Source: Pseudomonas putida
GTDB taxonomy: Bacteria > Pseudomonadota > Gammaproteobacteria > Pseudomonadales > Pseudomonadaceae
NCBI RefSeq assembly: GCF_001976065.1
Contig: NZ_MNAH01000004.1
Location: 560,519 to 624,518, forward strand
DNA length: 64,000 bases
Reading direction: 5' to 3'
Shown here: positions 25,723-35,055 of the stretch, in pieces
How positions within the stretch are numbered: position 1 is the first letter of the stretch
Layout: each line of letters opens with the position of its first letter
Notes under the pieces: generated by a model
What the model was told of the DNA's origin: nothing
The model's database searches: none
What the model saw: the letters and a program-made list of their open reading frames with translations, nothing else
Program-made: the position numbers and the translations under genes

Positions 25723-27402
25723 TCAGGCAGTTGCTTTGGCAGCCGCTTCGATCTTACGCGTGATGTACCACTGTTGGGCGATCGACAAAACGTTGTTCAC
25801 AACCCAGTACAGCACCAGACCCGCCGGGAACCACAGGAAGAAGAAGGTGAAGATGATTGGCATCATTTTCATGACCTTCGCCTGCATCGGATCCGGAGGA
25901 GTCGGGTTCAACTGCTGCTGGATGAACATGGTGGCGCCCATGATGATCGGCAGAATGAAGAACGGATCCTTGATCGACAGGTCAGTAATCCACAGCATGA
26001 ACGGCGCTTGGCGCATTTCCACGCTTTCCAGCAGAACCCAGTACAGCGAAAGGAAAACCGGCATCTGCACGAGGATTGGCAAGCAGCCACCCAGCGGATT
26101 GATCTTCTCTTTCTTGTAGAGCTCCATCATGGCTTGCGACATTTTCTGCCGGTCGTCGCCATGTTGTTCTTTCAGCGCGGCCAGTTTCGGTGCCACTGCA
26201 CGCATGCGTGCCATGGATTTGTAGCTGGCAGCCGACAGTGGGAAGAAAATCCCCTTGATCAGCATGGTCAGGAAGATGATCGACCAGCCCCAGTTACCGA
26301 CCAGCGCGTGGATGTGTTGCAGCAACCAGAAAATTGGCTGGGCAATGAACCACAAAATGCCGTAGTCGACGGTCAGTTCCAGACCTGGGGACAACTCTTT
26401 CAGGACAGCCTGGCTTTTCGGTCCGGCGTACAGAATGGCGCTGGTTTCAGCCTTGGCACCCGGAGCAACGGTCAGCGAAGGACCGGTATAGCCGATGATG
26501 TAGTTGCCTTTGCTGTCTTTACGGGTCTGGACGATGTTGTTTTCGCCCTTGACCGGAATCCACGCAGTCACGAAGTAGTGCTGCAACCAGGCAACCCAAC
26601 CACCGGTGACGGTTTCTTTCAGCTGCGCCTTGTCCATGTCGCTCATCGACACTTTCTTGTACGGCTCGTTACTTGTCCACAGGGCGGCGCCCAGGTAAGT
26701 CGCGGTGCCGGTGGCAGTGCTGGAAGACGGATCGGAGCTGGCGTCACGCTTCAATTGCGCGAACATTGCACCGGACCAGGGCTGTGCGCTCTGGTTGTCG
26801 ATCAGGTAGGAGACAGTTACGTCATACAGGCCGCGTTTCAGGGTGAAACGCTTGATGTAGTTGACACCGTCCTTGCTGAACTTCAGGTCCACGACCAATT
26901 GGTCCTGACCGTCAGCCAGTTGATAAACCTTCTTCTCCGCCGAATAAATCGGACGACCGGCAGGACTTGCATCCGGGCCGTTGCTGCCAATCAGGCCACT
27001 TTGAGCCAGATAAGTCCGTTCGTTGCCGTTATCGAACAGCTGGAATGGGATTTCCGGATGGTCCTGGCGACGTGGATACAGCGGCAATTTCAGTTGGGCA
27101 ACATCACCACCTTGTGGATCGATGGCCAGATCGAGCACATCCGTTTTGATCTGGATGAGGTCGGTGCTCGCCGCTACCGGCGTTTCGGCAGGTGCGCTGG
27201 TATCGTTTGCGGCGTGTGGAATGTCGTCACTGACGGACGCTTTATTGCCAGTGGCCGTATCCGGGAGGCCCGGTGCGGTCGTACTGGAAGCAACATTCTG
27301 AGTCGGCAGGGCAGCCTGGCCATAGTCCTGGTTCCATTTAAGAACCATAACGTAGGACACGATTGCCAGGGCGACGATCAGGATCGTGCGTTTGATATCC
27401 AT
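25723..27402 (-). CDS. yidC: Membrane protein insertase YidC
   Basis: A 559-residue insertase of the inner membrane, working alone or with SecYEG; ATP synthase Fo subunits are among its known clients. The N-terminal helix MDIKRTILIVALAIVSYVMV is followed by a large periplasmic domain (about 60-340) and the conserved helices of the YidC/Oxa1 core (GNWGWSIIFLTMLIKGIFFP; LPILVQMPVFLSLYWVLLES). The conserved membrane arginine of the hydrophilic groove is expected in SYKSMARMRAVAPK-adjacent helix. It follows yidD by two bases. Confidence 0.98.
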   Translation of the reverse strand: MDIKRTILIVALAIVSYVMVLKWNQDYGQAALPTQNVASSTTAPGLPDTATGNKASVSDDIPHAANDTSAPAETPVAASTDLIQIKTDVLDLAIDPQGGDVAQLKLPLYPRRQDHPEIPFQLFDNGNERTYLAQSGLIGSNGPDASPAGRPIYSAEKKVYQLADGQDQLVVDLKFSKDGVNYIKRFTLKRGLYDVTVSYLIDNQSAQPWSGAMFAQLKRDASSDPSSSTATGTATYLGAALWTSNEPYKKVSMSDMDKAQLKETVTGGWVAWLQHYFVTAWIPVKGENNIVQTRKDSKGNYIIGYTGPSLTVAPGAKAETSAILYAGPKSQAVLKELSPGLELTVDYGILWFIAQPIFWLLQHIHALVGNWGWSIIFLTMLIKGIFFPLSAASYKSMARMRAVAPKLAALKEQHGDDRQKMSQAMMELYKKEKINPLGGCLPILVQMPVFLSLYWVLLESVEMRQAPFMLWITDLSIKDPFFILPIIMGATMFIQQQLNPTPPDPMQAKVMKMMPIIFTFFFLWFPAGLVLYWVVNNVLSIAQQWYITRKIEAAAKATA

Positions 27403-27404
27403 GA

Positions 27405-27650
27405 TTACTCGGCCATCGAAGAAGAACGGGAGGTAGGGATAGGTGGAACCGGGTCATAACCACCGGGATTCCACGGATGACAGCGACCTAAACGACGAAA
27501 GGTCAGCCAGCCACCGCGCAGAAGGCCATGATTTTCAATGGCTTCTAACGCGTAGCAGGAACAACTGGGGTAGAAACGACAGTGACTGGCCATCAGGGGA
27601 CTAATGGCATAGCGATAAAACTGGATCGGAACGAGTGCCAGTTTACGCAT
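27405..27650 (-). CDS. yidD: Membrane protein insertion efficiency factor YidD
   Basis: An 81-residue protein with the family core FYRYAISPLMASHCRFYPSC followed by CYALEAIENHG and a conserved CHPWNPGGYDPVP. Three conserved Cys are present. An N-terminal amphipathic helix is expected to attach it to the inner membrane, where it helps YidC. It overlaps the rnpA end by eight bases. Confidence 0.95.
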   Translation of the reverse strand: MRKLALVPIQFYRYAISPLMASHCRFYPSCSCYALEAIENHGLLRGGWLTFRRLGRCHPWNPGGYDPVPPIPTSRSSSMAE

Positions 27651-28044
27651 CGGGACTGTCTACCCCTACAGTTTCGGTTTTGACTACTGGTACCGGCGTG
27701 CTGCGTGCCAGACGCTTCCAGAGTTTGCCGAAATGCTGAATCAATTCGGGGTTTTCTACGTCACCCAAACCTTTGCGCGCGACGATAACGATGTCCCAGC
27801 CGGCCAGTGCATCCTGGTTCAGCCGAAACGATTCGCGCATCAGACGTTTGAGGCGATTGCGCTCGACGGAGAGCTTTACGCTCTTTTTCCCGATAACCAG
27901 CCCGAGTCGGGGGTGATCAAGATCGTTGTTGCGCGCAAGGAGCAGGAGATTTTTCCCCGGAACCTTGCCGGTAGGGGAGTCAAAGACTGCCTTGAAATGC
28001 CGGGGGGTAAGCAGACGCTTTTCCCGACTGAAGTCCTGACTCAC
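27643..28044 (-). CDS. rnpA: Ribonuclease P protein component
   Basis: A 133-residue basic protein that binds the RNase P RNA for 5' maturation of tRNAs. The signature is KSVKLSVERNRLKRLMRESF (RNR motif), and the N-terminus is SQDFSREKRLLTPRHFKAVF. The start is the GTG at 28044, 16 bases after the rpmH stop; GGAG abuts it directly, so initiation is probably aided by coupling to rpmH. Longer upstream frames run into rpmH and are not credible. Confidence 0.95.
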   Translation of the reverse strand: MSQDFSREKRLLTPRHFKAVFDSPTGKVPGKNLLLLARNNDLDHPRLGLVIGKKSVKLSVERNRLKRLMRESFRLNQDALAGWDIVIVARKGLGDVENPELIQHFGKLWKRLARSTPVPVVKTETVGVDSPDA

Positions 28045-28060
28045 CTCCAGTGCCGGATTA

Positions 28061-28195
28061 TCAAACTGCCAGACGCGCACGACCTTTGGCGCGACGACGC
28101 GACAGGACGGCACGACCGTTCTTGGTAGCCATGCGAGCACGGAAACCGTGGGTACGAGCGCGTTTGATAGTGCTTGGTTGGAAAGTACGTTTCAT
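28061..28195 (-). CDS. rpmH: 50S ribosomal protein L34
   Basis: A 44-residue highly basic protein, MKRTFQPSTIKRARTHGF followed by RARMATKNGRAVLSRRRAKG and ending in RLAV, matching L34 over its full length. It is the first gene of rpmH-rnpA-yidD-yidC and lies beside oriC. Confidence 0.99.
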   Translation of the reverse strand: MKRTFQPSTIKRARTHGFRARMATKNGRAVLSRRRAKGRARLAV

Positions 28196-28256
28196 TGTCG
28201 TGTTACCTGGTTCGTCCACAACGGGCCGGAATGGCCCCCGTTTTAAGAGACCGGGG

Positions 28257-28285
28257 ATTCTAGAGAAAGCAAGCCTCTAGGTCAA
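28257..28285 (-). promoter_or_regulatory. Likely sigma-70 promoter of rpmH
   Basis: On the minus strand TTGACC and TAGAAT are separated by 17 bases, about 60 bases upstream of the rpmH start. It fires away from oriC. Confidence 0.75.
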
Positions 28286-28299
28286 TTTCCAACCAACGT

Positions 28300-28700
28300 T
28301 TCCTTATAAATAGATCTCCAGAGGTTTTGACTGGCCAGGATCCTCAGCCAAATATAAAAATAAGAAAGGAAAGTATTTAAAGCTTTTCTGTAAAGCTTAT
28401 AAAAGCTTAGCTCGCAGGTATCTGTGGATAAGTCCCTTGAGCCCTTGTTTCATCGACTGTACAGCGAATGACAACTACAGTGGAAAACGGTGTTCAGCCT
28501 GTGCTGCGCTGTCGGATAACCTGTGTGTGGAAAGGGTTGTTATCCACAGGCAGGTTATCCACCGAGTTTCACCCCCACTTGTGCAATGAGCTTAGAGGGG
28601 GTTATCCACAGAGCTTATGCACAGACCATTGGTCGTCTTTTTTGCGTATAAAACCCTGATTGTTCTCGGTTCATGACCCACCTACGTGTGGATAAGTCGG
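28300..28700. other. Chromosomal replication origin oriC
   Basis: The rpmH-dnaA gap of 567 bases is the known origin position in Pseudomonas. Four exact DnaA boxes are present (28423-28431, 28540-28548, 28602-28610, 28687-28695), with near-matches at 28555 and 28615. An AT-rich stretch (about 28345-28410), the likely unwinding element, includes three AAAGCTT repeats (28379, 28392, 28402). Gene orientation diverges here. Confidence 0.93.
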
Positions 28701-28717
28701 CGTCTGGCCGTTACAAT
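28689..28717 (+). promoter_or_regulatory. Possible dnaA promoter overlapping a DnaA box
   Basis: TGGATA and TACAAT are separated by 17 bases. The -35 lies within the exact DnaA box at 28687-28695, which would allow DnaA to repress its own gene. The -35 is only a four-of-six match. Confidence 0.45.
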
Positions 28718-28762
28718 GGCCGCTTGTTTTTGCCTCACCGGCTTTCAACTTAGGGGATATCC

Positions 28763-30283
28763 GTGTCAGTGGAACTTTGGCAGCAGTGCGTGGAGCTTTT
28801 GCGCGATGAGCTGCCTGCCCAACAATTCAACACTTGGATCCGTCCACTACAGGTCGAAGCCGAAGGCGACGAGTTGCGTGTCTATGCACCCAATCGTTTT
28901 GTCCTGGACTGGGTCAACGAGAAATACCTGAGTCGCGTCCTGGAATTGCTCGACGAACACGGCAACGGTATGGCGCCTGCGCTTTCCTTATTAATAGGCA
29001 GCAAACGTAGCTCTGCTCCGCGCGCCGCGCCGAATGCGCCGCTGGCCGCCGCTGCGGCGTCCCAGGTTCAGGCGGCTGCGGCCGCAGCGGCGCCTGTGGC
29101 ACCGGCTGCATCACCGGCCAAGCGAGCGACGCAAAAAACCGCAGAAGTGGCTGAGCAAGAGCCTTCGCGTGACAGCTTCGATCCAATGGCCGGCGCCAGT
29201 TCGCAACAGGCACCGGTGCGCGCCGAGCAGCGTACCGTTCAGGTGGAAGGTGCGCTCAAGCACACCAGCTACCTGAACCGCACCTTTACCTTCGAGAACT
29301 TCGTTGAGGGTAAGTCCAACCAACTGGCCCGGGCCGCGGCCTGGCAAGTGGCGGACAATCCCAAGCATGGTTACAACCCGCTCTTCCTTTACGGTGGCGT
29401 AGGTTTGGGTAAAACCCACTTGATGCATGCTGTGGGTAACCATCTATTAAAGAAGAATCCGAATGCCAAGGTCGTGTACCTGCATTCCGAGCGCTTCGTG
29501 GCCGACATGGTCAAGGCTCTGCAACTGAACGCGATCAACGAGTTCAAGCGCTTCTACCGTTCGGTGGATGCGTTGCTTATCGATGACATTCAGTTCTTCG
29601 CCCGCAAGGAGCGCTCGCAGGAAGAGTTTTTCCACACCTTCAATGCCCTGCTTGAAGGTGGCCAGCAGGTCATTCTCACCAGTGACCGCTACCCGAAAGA
29701 AATCGAAGGCCTTGAAGAACGCCTGAAGTCGCGCTTCGGCTGGGGCCTTACGGTGGCTGTTGAACCGCCGGAACTGGAAACCCGTGTCGCGATCCTGATG
29801 AAAAAGGCCGATCAGGCCAAGGTCGAATTGCCGCACGATGCAGCGTTCTTCATTGCCCAACGCATTCGCTCCAATGTCCGTGAGCTGGAAGGTGCGCTCA
29901 AACGCGTGATCGCCCATTCGCACTTCATGGGGCGCGATATCACCATCGAGTTGATCCGCGAGTCCCTGAAGGATCTGTTGGCGCTGCAAGATAAACTGGT
30001 CTCTGTGGATAACATTCAGCGCACTGTCGCCGAGTACTACAAGATCAAGATCTCCGATTTGTTGTCCAAACGTCGTTCGCGTTCGGTTGCCCGTCCACGT
30101 CAGGTCGCCATGGCCTTGTCCAAGGAACTGACCAACCACAGCCTGCCGGAAATCGGTGATGTGTTTGGTGGGCGTGACCACACGACTGTTTTGCACGCCT
30201 GCCGCAAGATCAACGAACTTAAGGAATCCGACGCGGACATCCGCGAGGACTACAAGAACCTGCTGCGTACACTGACCACTTGA
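28763..30283 (+). CDS. dnaA: Chromosomal replication initiator DnaA
   Basis: A 506-residue AAA+ initiator that binds oriC boxes and unwinds the origin. Domain I (residues 1-80, MSVELWQQCVELLRDELPAQ) recruits helicase. Domain II (about 83-160) is a long Ala/Pro-rich linker. The Walker A motif GGVGLGKTH is at 211-219, Walker B is LLIDDIQFF, and the DNA-binding signature is GGRDHTTVLHACRKI near the C-terminus. The start is GTG at 28763 after GGGGAT. An exact DnaA box lies inside the gene at 30004. Confidence 0.99.
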   Translation: MSVELWQQCVELLRDELPAQQFNTWIRPLQVEAEGDELRVYAPNRFVLDWVNEKYLSRVLELLDEHGNGMAPALSLLIGSKRSSAPRAAPNAPLAAAAASQVQAAAAAAAPVAPAASPAKRATQKTAEVAEQEPSRDSFDPMAGASSQQAPVRAEQRTVQVEGALKHTSYLNRTFTFENFVEGKSNQLARAAAWQVADNPKHGYNPLFLYGGVGLGKTHLMHAVGNHLLKKNPNAKVVYLHSERFVADMVKALQLNAINEFKRFYRSVDALLIDDIQFFARKERSQEEFFHTFNALLEGGQQVILTSDRYPKEIEGLEERLKSRFGWGLTVAVEPPELETRVAILMKKADQAKVELPHDAAFFIAQRIRSNVRELEGALKRVIAHSHFMGRDITIELIRESLKDLLALQDKLVSVDNIQRTVAEYYKIKISDLLSKRRSRSVARPRQVAMALSKELTNHSLPEIGDVFGGRDHTTVLHACRKINELKESDADIREDYKNLLRTLTT

Positions 30284-30321
30284 TGAACACCAGCGCAGCT
30301 TTTAAGGCAAGGGACTAGACC

Positions 30322-31425
30322 ATGCATTTCACCATTCAACGCGAAGCCCTGTTGAAACCCCTGCAACTGGTCGCAGGCGTCGTCGAGCGCCGACAGACCT
30401 TGCCGGTGCTCTCCAACGTGCTGCTGGTTGTCGAAGGCCAGCAATTGTCGCTGACCGGTACCGACCTGGAAGTCGAGCTGGTCGGTCGTGTGCAACTCGA
30501 AGAGCCTGCTGAAACGGGTTCCATCACCGTGCCTGCACGTAAACTGATGGATATCTGCAAAAGCCTGCCGAATGATGCGCTGATCGATATCAAGGTCGAT
30601 GAACAGAAGCTGGTGGTGAAGGCTGGCCGTAGCCGCTTCACCCTCTCGACCTTGCCGGCCAACGATTTCCCTACCGTGGAAGAAGGCCCGGGCTCGCTGA
30701 CGTGCAGCCTGGAACAGAGCAAGCTGCGTCGTCTGATCGAGCGCACCAGCTTCGCCATGGCCCAGCAAGACGTTCGTTACTACCTCAACGGCATGCTGCT
30801 GGAAGTTTCGGCAGGCGTCATTCGTGCCGTGGCCACCGATGGTCACCGCCTGGCGATGTGCTCGATGCAGGCTGATATCGGCCAGCCGGATCGCCACCAG
30901 GTCATCGTGCCGCGCAAGGGTATCCTGGAGCTCGCGCGTTTGCTGACCGAGCCCGACGGTATCGTCAGCATTGTCCTGGGTCAGCATCACATTCGTGCTA
31001 CCACCGGTGAATTCACCTTCACCTCGAAACTGGTCGACGGTAAATTCCCGGACTACGAGCGCGTTCTGCCAAAAGGCGGTGACAAGTTGGTGCTCGGTGA
31101 TCGTCAGGCGCTGCGCGAGGCTTTCAGCCGAACGGCGATTCTGTCCAACGAGAAGTATCGTGGTATCCGTCTGCAACTGGCTCCTGGTCAGCTGAAGATC
31201 CAGGCGAACAACCCGGAGCAGGAGGAAGCGGAAGAAGAAGTTGGCGTTGAATACAACGGCGGCTCCCTGGAAATCGGCTTCAACGTCAGCTACTTGCTCG
31301 ACGTACTGGGCGTGATGACTACCGAGCAGGTGCGTCTGATCCTGTCCGACTCCAACAGCAGTGCGCTGGTACAAGAGTCCGACAACGATGACTCGGCCTA
31401 CGTCGTCATGCCGATGCGTCTGTAA
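30322..31425 (+). CDS. dnaN: DNA polymerase III beta subunit (sliding clamp)
   Basis: A 367-residue clamp protein that dimerises around DNA and tethers Pol III and repair polymerases. Starts MHFTIQREALLKPLQLVAGV; the three-fold repeated clamp domains are evident from length and from LPVLSNVLLVVEGQQLSLTG, and the C-terminus ends in the conserved VVMPMRL. It lies 38 bases after dnaA and 20 bases before recF. Confidence 0.99.
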   Translation: MHFTIQREALLKPLQLVAGVVERRQTLPVLSNVLLVVEGQQLSLTGTDLEVELVGRVQLEEPAETGSITVPARKLMDICKSLPNDALIDIKVDEQKLVVKAGRSRFTLSTLPANDFPTVEEGPGSLTCSLEQSKLRRLIERTSFAMAQQDVRYYLNGMLLEVSAGVIRAVATDGHRLAMCSMQADIGQPDRHQVIVPRKGILELARLLTEPDGIVSIVLGQHHIRATTGEFTFTSKLVDGKFPDYERVLPKGGDKLVLGDRQALREAFSRTAILSNEKYRGIRLQLAPGQLKIQANNPEQEEAEEEVGVEYNGGSLEIGFNVSYLLDVLGVMTTEQVRLILSDSNSSALVQESDNDDSAYVVMPMRL

Positions 31426-31445
31426 TCATGTTCAGCAGAAGCTAG

Positions 31446-32549
31446 ATGTCCCTTAGTCGCGTCTCGGTCACCGCGGTGCGCAATCTGCACCCGGTGACCT
31501 TCTCCCCCTCTCCCCGAATCAATATTCTCTACGGCGCCAATGGCAGCGGCAAAACCAGTGTCCTGGAAGCCATTCACCTGCTGGGGCTTGCTCGTTCGTT
31601 TCGTAGCACCCGATTGTTGCCCGTCATTCAGTATGAGCAAGTGGCGTGTACGGTATTTGGCCAGGTCGAGTTGGCCGAAGGTGGACACAGTGCCTTGGGC
31701 ATCTCCCGGGACCGTCAGGGGGAGTTCCAGATCCGCATCGACGGACAGAACGCGCGCAGTGCCGCGCAGCTGGCCGAGATCCTGCCGCTGCAGTTGATCA
31801 ATCCGGACAGCTTCCGCTTGCTGGAAGGCGCGCCGAAGATTCGCCGACAGTTCCTCGACTGGGGCGTGTTCCACGTGGAACCCCGATTCATGTCCACCTG
31901 GCAACGCCTGCAGAAGGCCCTGCGCCAGAGAAACTCTTGGCTGCGGCATGGTACACTTGACGCCGTTTCGCAAGCGGTTTGGGACAGGGAACTGTGCCAG
32001 GCCAGCGCTGAAATAGATGAATACCGCCGCGCCTATATCAAAGCCTTGAAACCGGTGTTTGAGCAGACCTTGAGCGAACTGGTTGAGCTCGAAGGGCTAA
32101 CGCTCAGCTATTACCGGGGCTGGGACAAAGACCGTGAATTAAGCGCTGTGCTCGCCGGATCCCTTCAGCGGGATCAGCAGATGGGGCATACCCAGGCAGG
32201 ACCGCAACGTGCTGATTTGCGCCTCAGATTGGGTGCTCACAATGCCGCGGATATCTTGTCCCGTGGCCAGCAGAAGTTGGTGGTCTGCGCGTTACGGATT
32301 GCCCAGGGTCACCTGGTCAGCCAGGCCCGACGCGGTCAGTGTATTTATCTGGTGGATGACTTGCCGTCCGAACTGGACGAGCAGCACCGCCGTGCGCTTT
32401 GCCGCTTGCTGGAAGACTTACGCTGCCAGGTATTTATTACCTGTGTAGACCACGAATTATTGAGGGAAGGCTGGCAGACGGAAACGCCAGTCGCCCTGTT
32501 CCACGTGGAACAGGGCCGTATCACCCAGACCCACGACCATCGGGAGTGA
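31446..32549 (+). CDS. recF: DNA replication and repair protein RecF
   Basis: A 367-residue SMC-like ATPase that loads RecA at gaps with RecO and RecR. Walker A GANGSGKT is at residues 30-37, the ABC signature is in ILSRGQQKLVVCALRI and Walker B in IYLVDDLPSELDEQHR. Two parS sites are embedded in the coding sequence at codons about 141-145 and 351-355, both read as FHVE. Confidence 0.98.
   Translation: MSLSRVSVTAVRNLHPVTFSPSPRINILYGANGSGKTSVLEAIHLLGLARSFRSTRLLPVIQYEQVACTVFGQVELAEGGHSALGISRDRQGEFQIRIDGQNARSAAQLAEILPLQLINPDSFRLLEGAPKIRRQFLDWGVFHVEPRFMSTWQRLQKALRQRNSWLRHGTLDAVSQAVWDRELCQASAEIDEYRRAYIKALKPVFEQTLSELVELEGLTLSYYRGWDKDRELSAVLAGSLQRDQQMGHTQAGPQRADLRLRLGAHNAADILSRGQQKLVVCALRIAQGHLVSQARRGQCIYLVDDLPSELDEQHRRALCRLLEDLRCQVFITCVDHELLREGWQTETPVALFHVEQGRITQTHDHRE
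31867..31882. promoter_or_regulatory. parS site, one mismatch, in recF
   Basis: TGTTCCACGTGGAACC matches parS except for the last base. It lies 3.3 kb right of oriC. Confidence 0.85.
32497..32512. promoter_or_regulatory. parS site, perfect, at the end of recF
   Basis: TGTTCCACGTGGAACA is a perfect palindrome, 630 bases from the previous parS and 58 bases before gyrB. Confidence 0.92.
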
Positions 32550-32554
32550 AGGCA

Positions 32555-34972
32555 TTGAGCGAAGAAAATACGTACGACTCAACGAGCATTAAGGTGCTGA
32601 AAGGCCTGGATGCCGTACGCAAACGTCCCGGTATGTACATTGGTGACACCGACGATGGCAGCGGTCTGCACCACATGGTGTTCGAGGTGGTCGATAACTC
32701 GATCGACGAAGCGCTCGCCGGCCACTGCGACGACATCAGCATCATCATTCACCCGGACGAATCCATCACCGTTAAAGACAACGGCCGTGGTATCCCGGTA
32801 GATGTGCATAAAGAAGAAGGCGTCTCGGCAGCCGAGGTCATCATGACCGTACTGCACGCCGGCGGTAAGTTTGACGACAACTCCTACAAGGTATCCGGCG
32901 GCCTTCACGGCGTAGGTGTGTCGGTAGTGAACGCACTGTCTGAAGAGCTTGTTCTTACTGTCCGCCGTAGCGGCAAGATCTGGGAACAGACCTACGTCCA
33001 CGGTGTGCCACAGGAACCGATGAAGATCGTTGGCGACAGCGAAACCACCGGTACCCAGATCCACTTCAAGGCTTCCAGCGAAACCTTCAAGAACATCCAC
33101 TTCAGCTGGGACATCCTGGCCAAGCGGATTCGTGAACTGTCCTTCCTCAACTCCGGTGTTGGCATCGTTCTCAAGGATGAGCGCAGCGGCAAGGAAGAGT
33201 TGTTCAAGTACGAAGGTGGCCTGCGCGCGTTTGTTGAATACCTGAACACCAACAAAACCCCGGTCAATCAGGTGTTCCACTTCAACATCCAGCGTGAAGA
33301 CGGCATCGGCGTGGAAATCGCCCTGCAGTGGAACGACAGCTTCAACGAGAACCTGTTGTGCTTCACCAACAACATTCCGCAGCGCGACGGCGGTACCCAC
33401 CTGGTGGGCTTCCGTTCCGCACTGACGCGTAACCTCAACACCTACATCGAAGCCGAAGGCCTGGCCAAGAAGCACAAGGTTGCAACCACCGGTGACGACG
33501 CCCGTGAAGGCCTGACCGCGATCATTTCGGTAAAGGTTCCGGATCCGAAGTTCAGCTCCCAGACCAAAGACAAGCTGGTCTCTTCCGAAGTGAAGACCGC
33601 GGTCGAACAGGAAATGGGCAAGTACTTCTCCGACTTCCTGCTGGAGAACCCGAACGAAGCCAAGTTGGTTGTCGGCAAGATGATCGACGCGGCACGTGCT
33701 CGTGAAGCAGCGCGCAAGGCCCGTGAGATGACCCGCCGTAAAGGTGCGCTGGATATCGCAGGCCTTCCGGGCAAACTGGCTGACTGCCAGGAAAAGGACC
33801 CTGCCCTCTCCGAACTGTACCTGGTGGAAGGTGACTCCGCGGGCGGCTCTGCCAAGCAGGGACGTAACCGCAAGACCCAGGCGATTCTGCCCCTCAAGGG
33901 TAAAATCCTGAACGTCGAGAAGGCGCGTTTCGACAAGATGATCTCTTCCCAGGAAGTGGGCACCTTGATCACTGCGCTGGGCTGCGGCATCGGTCGCGAA
34001 GAGTACAACATCGACAAGTTGCGTTATCACAACATCATCATCATGACCGATGCTGACGTCGACGGTTCGCACATTCGTACCCTGTTGCTGACCTTCTTCT
34101 TCCGTCAGCTGCCTGAGCTGATCGAGCGTGGCTACATCTACATTGCCCAGCCGCCGCTGTACAAGGTCAAGAAAGGCAAGCAAGAGCAATACATCAAAGA
34201 CGACGACGCCATGGAAGAGTACATGACGCAGTCGGCCCTGGAAGATGCGAGCTTGCACCTGAACGAAGAGGCACCGGGGATCTCCGGCGAAGCGCTTGAG
34301 CGTCTGGTGAACGACTTCCGTCTGGTGATGAAGACCCTCAAGCGTCTGTCGCGCCTGTACCCACAGGAATTGACCGAGCACTTCATCTACCTGCCGGCTG
34401 TCAGCCTGGAGCAACTGTCCGATCACGCAGCGATGCAGGATTGGCTGGCCCAGTACGAAGTGCGCCTGCGCACCGTCGAGAAGTCCGGCCTGGTCTACAA
34501 GGCCAGCCTGCGTGAAGACCGTGAGCGTAACGTCTGGCTGCCAGAGGTCGAACTGATCTCCCACGGTCTGTCGAACTACGTCACCTTCAACCGCGACTTC
34601 TTCGGCAGCAACGACTACAAGACGGTCGTCTCCCTGGGCGCTCAACTGAGCACCCTGCTCGACGAAGGCGCGTACATCCAGCGTGGCGAACGCAAGAAAG
34701 CGGTCACCGAGTTCAAGGAAGCCCTTGACTGGTTGATGGCTGAAAGCACCAAGCGCCACACCATCCAGCGATACAAAGGTCTGGGTGAAATGAACCCGGA
34801 TCAGCTGTGGGAAACCACCATGGACCCAAGCGTTCGCCGGATGCTGAAAGTGACCATCGAAGACGCCATTGGCGCAGATCAGATCTTCAACACCCTGATG
34901 GGTGATGCGGTCGAACCTCGCCGTGACTTCATCGAAAGCAATGCCCTGGCGGTTTCCAACCTGGACTTCTGA
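32555..34972 (+). CDS. gyrB: DNA gyrase subunit B
   Basis: An 805-residue ATPase subunit of gyrase, which supercoils DNA. The GHKL ATPase domain shows EVVDNSIDEALAGHCDD, DNGRGIPVD and GGLHGVGVSVVNAL; the TOPRIM domain shows LVEGDSAGGSAKQGRNRKTQ and the DADVDGSHI metal site. The C-terminus has the QRYKGLGEMNPDQLWETTMD motif. The start is a TTG at 32555, five bases after the recF stop, preceded by GGGAG; upstream in-frame codons would overlap recF. Family N-terminus SEENTYDSTSIKVLKGLDAV supports this. Confidence 0.99.
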   Translation: MSEENTYDSTSIKVLKGLDAVRKRPGMYIGDTDDGSGLHHMVFEVVDNSIDEALAGHCDDISIIIHPDESITVKDNGRGIPVDVHKEEGVSAAEVIMTVLHAGGKFDDNSYKVSGGLHGVGVSVVNALSEELVLTVRRSGKIWEQTYVHGVPQEPMKIVGDSETTGTQIHFKASSETFKNIHFSWDILAKRIRELSFLNSGVGIVLKDERSGKEELFKYEGGLRAFVEYLNTNKTPVNQVFHFNIQREDGIGVEIALQWNDSFNENLLCFTNNIPQRDGGTHLVGFRSALTRNLNTYIEAEGLAKKHKVATTGDDAREGLTAIISVKVPDPKFSSQTKDKLVSSEVKTAVEQEMGKYFSDFLLENPNEAKLVVGKMIDAARAREAARKAREMTRRKGALDIAGLPGKLADCQEKDPALSELYLVEGDSAGGSAKQGRNRKTQAILPLKGKILNVEKARFDKMISSQEVGTLITALGCGIGREEYNIDKLRYHNIIIMTDADVDGSHIRTLLLTFFFRQLPELIERGYIYIAQPPLYKVKKGKQEQYIKDDDAMEEYMTQSALEDASLHLNEEAPGISGEALERLVNDFRLVMKTLKRLSRLYPQELTEHFIYLPAVSLEQLSDHAAMQDWLAQYEVRLRTVEKSGLVYKASLREDRERNVWLPEVELISHGLSNYVTFNRDFFGSNDYKTVVSLGAQLSTLLDEGAYIQRGERKKAVTEFKEALDWLMAESTKRHTIQRYKGLGEMNPDQLWETTMDPSVRRMLKVTIEDAIGADQIFNTLMGDAVEPRRDFIESNALAVSNLDF

Positions 34973-34995
34973 TCCTGGTTAACCCCCGCTAAACG

Positions 34996-35027
34996 AAAAA
35001 GGCCAACGTCATGCGTTGGCCTTTTTT
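34996..35027 (+). terminator. First terminator after gyrB
   Basis: A perfect GGCCAACG / CGTTGGCC stem with TTTTTT on the right and an A-run on the left, 24 bases after the gyrB stop. Confidence 0.93.
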
Positions 35028-35055
35028 GTACCCACAACAGCGGTGAAAGAGGCAT

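Noticed and set aside
32579..34759. Minus-strand open frame of about 726 codons over gyrB
   Set aside because: Antisense shadow of gyrB with no family features.
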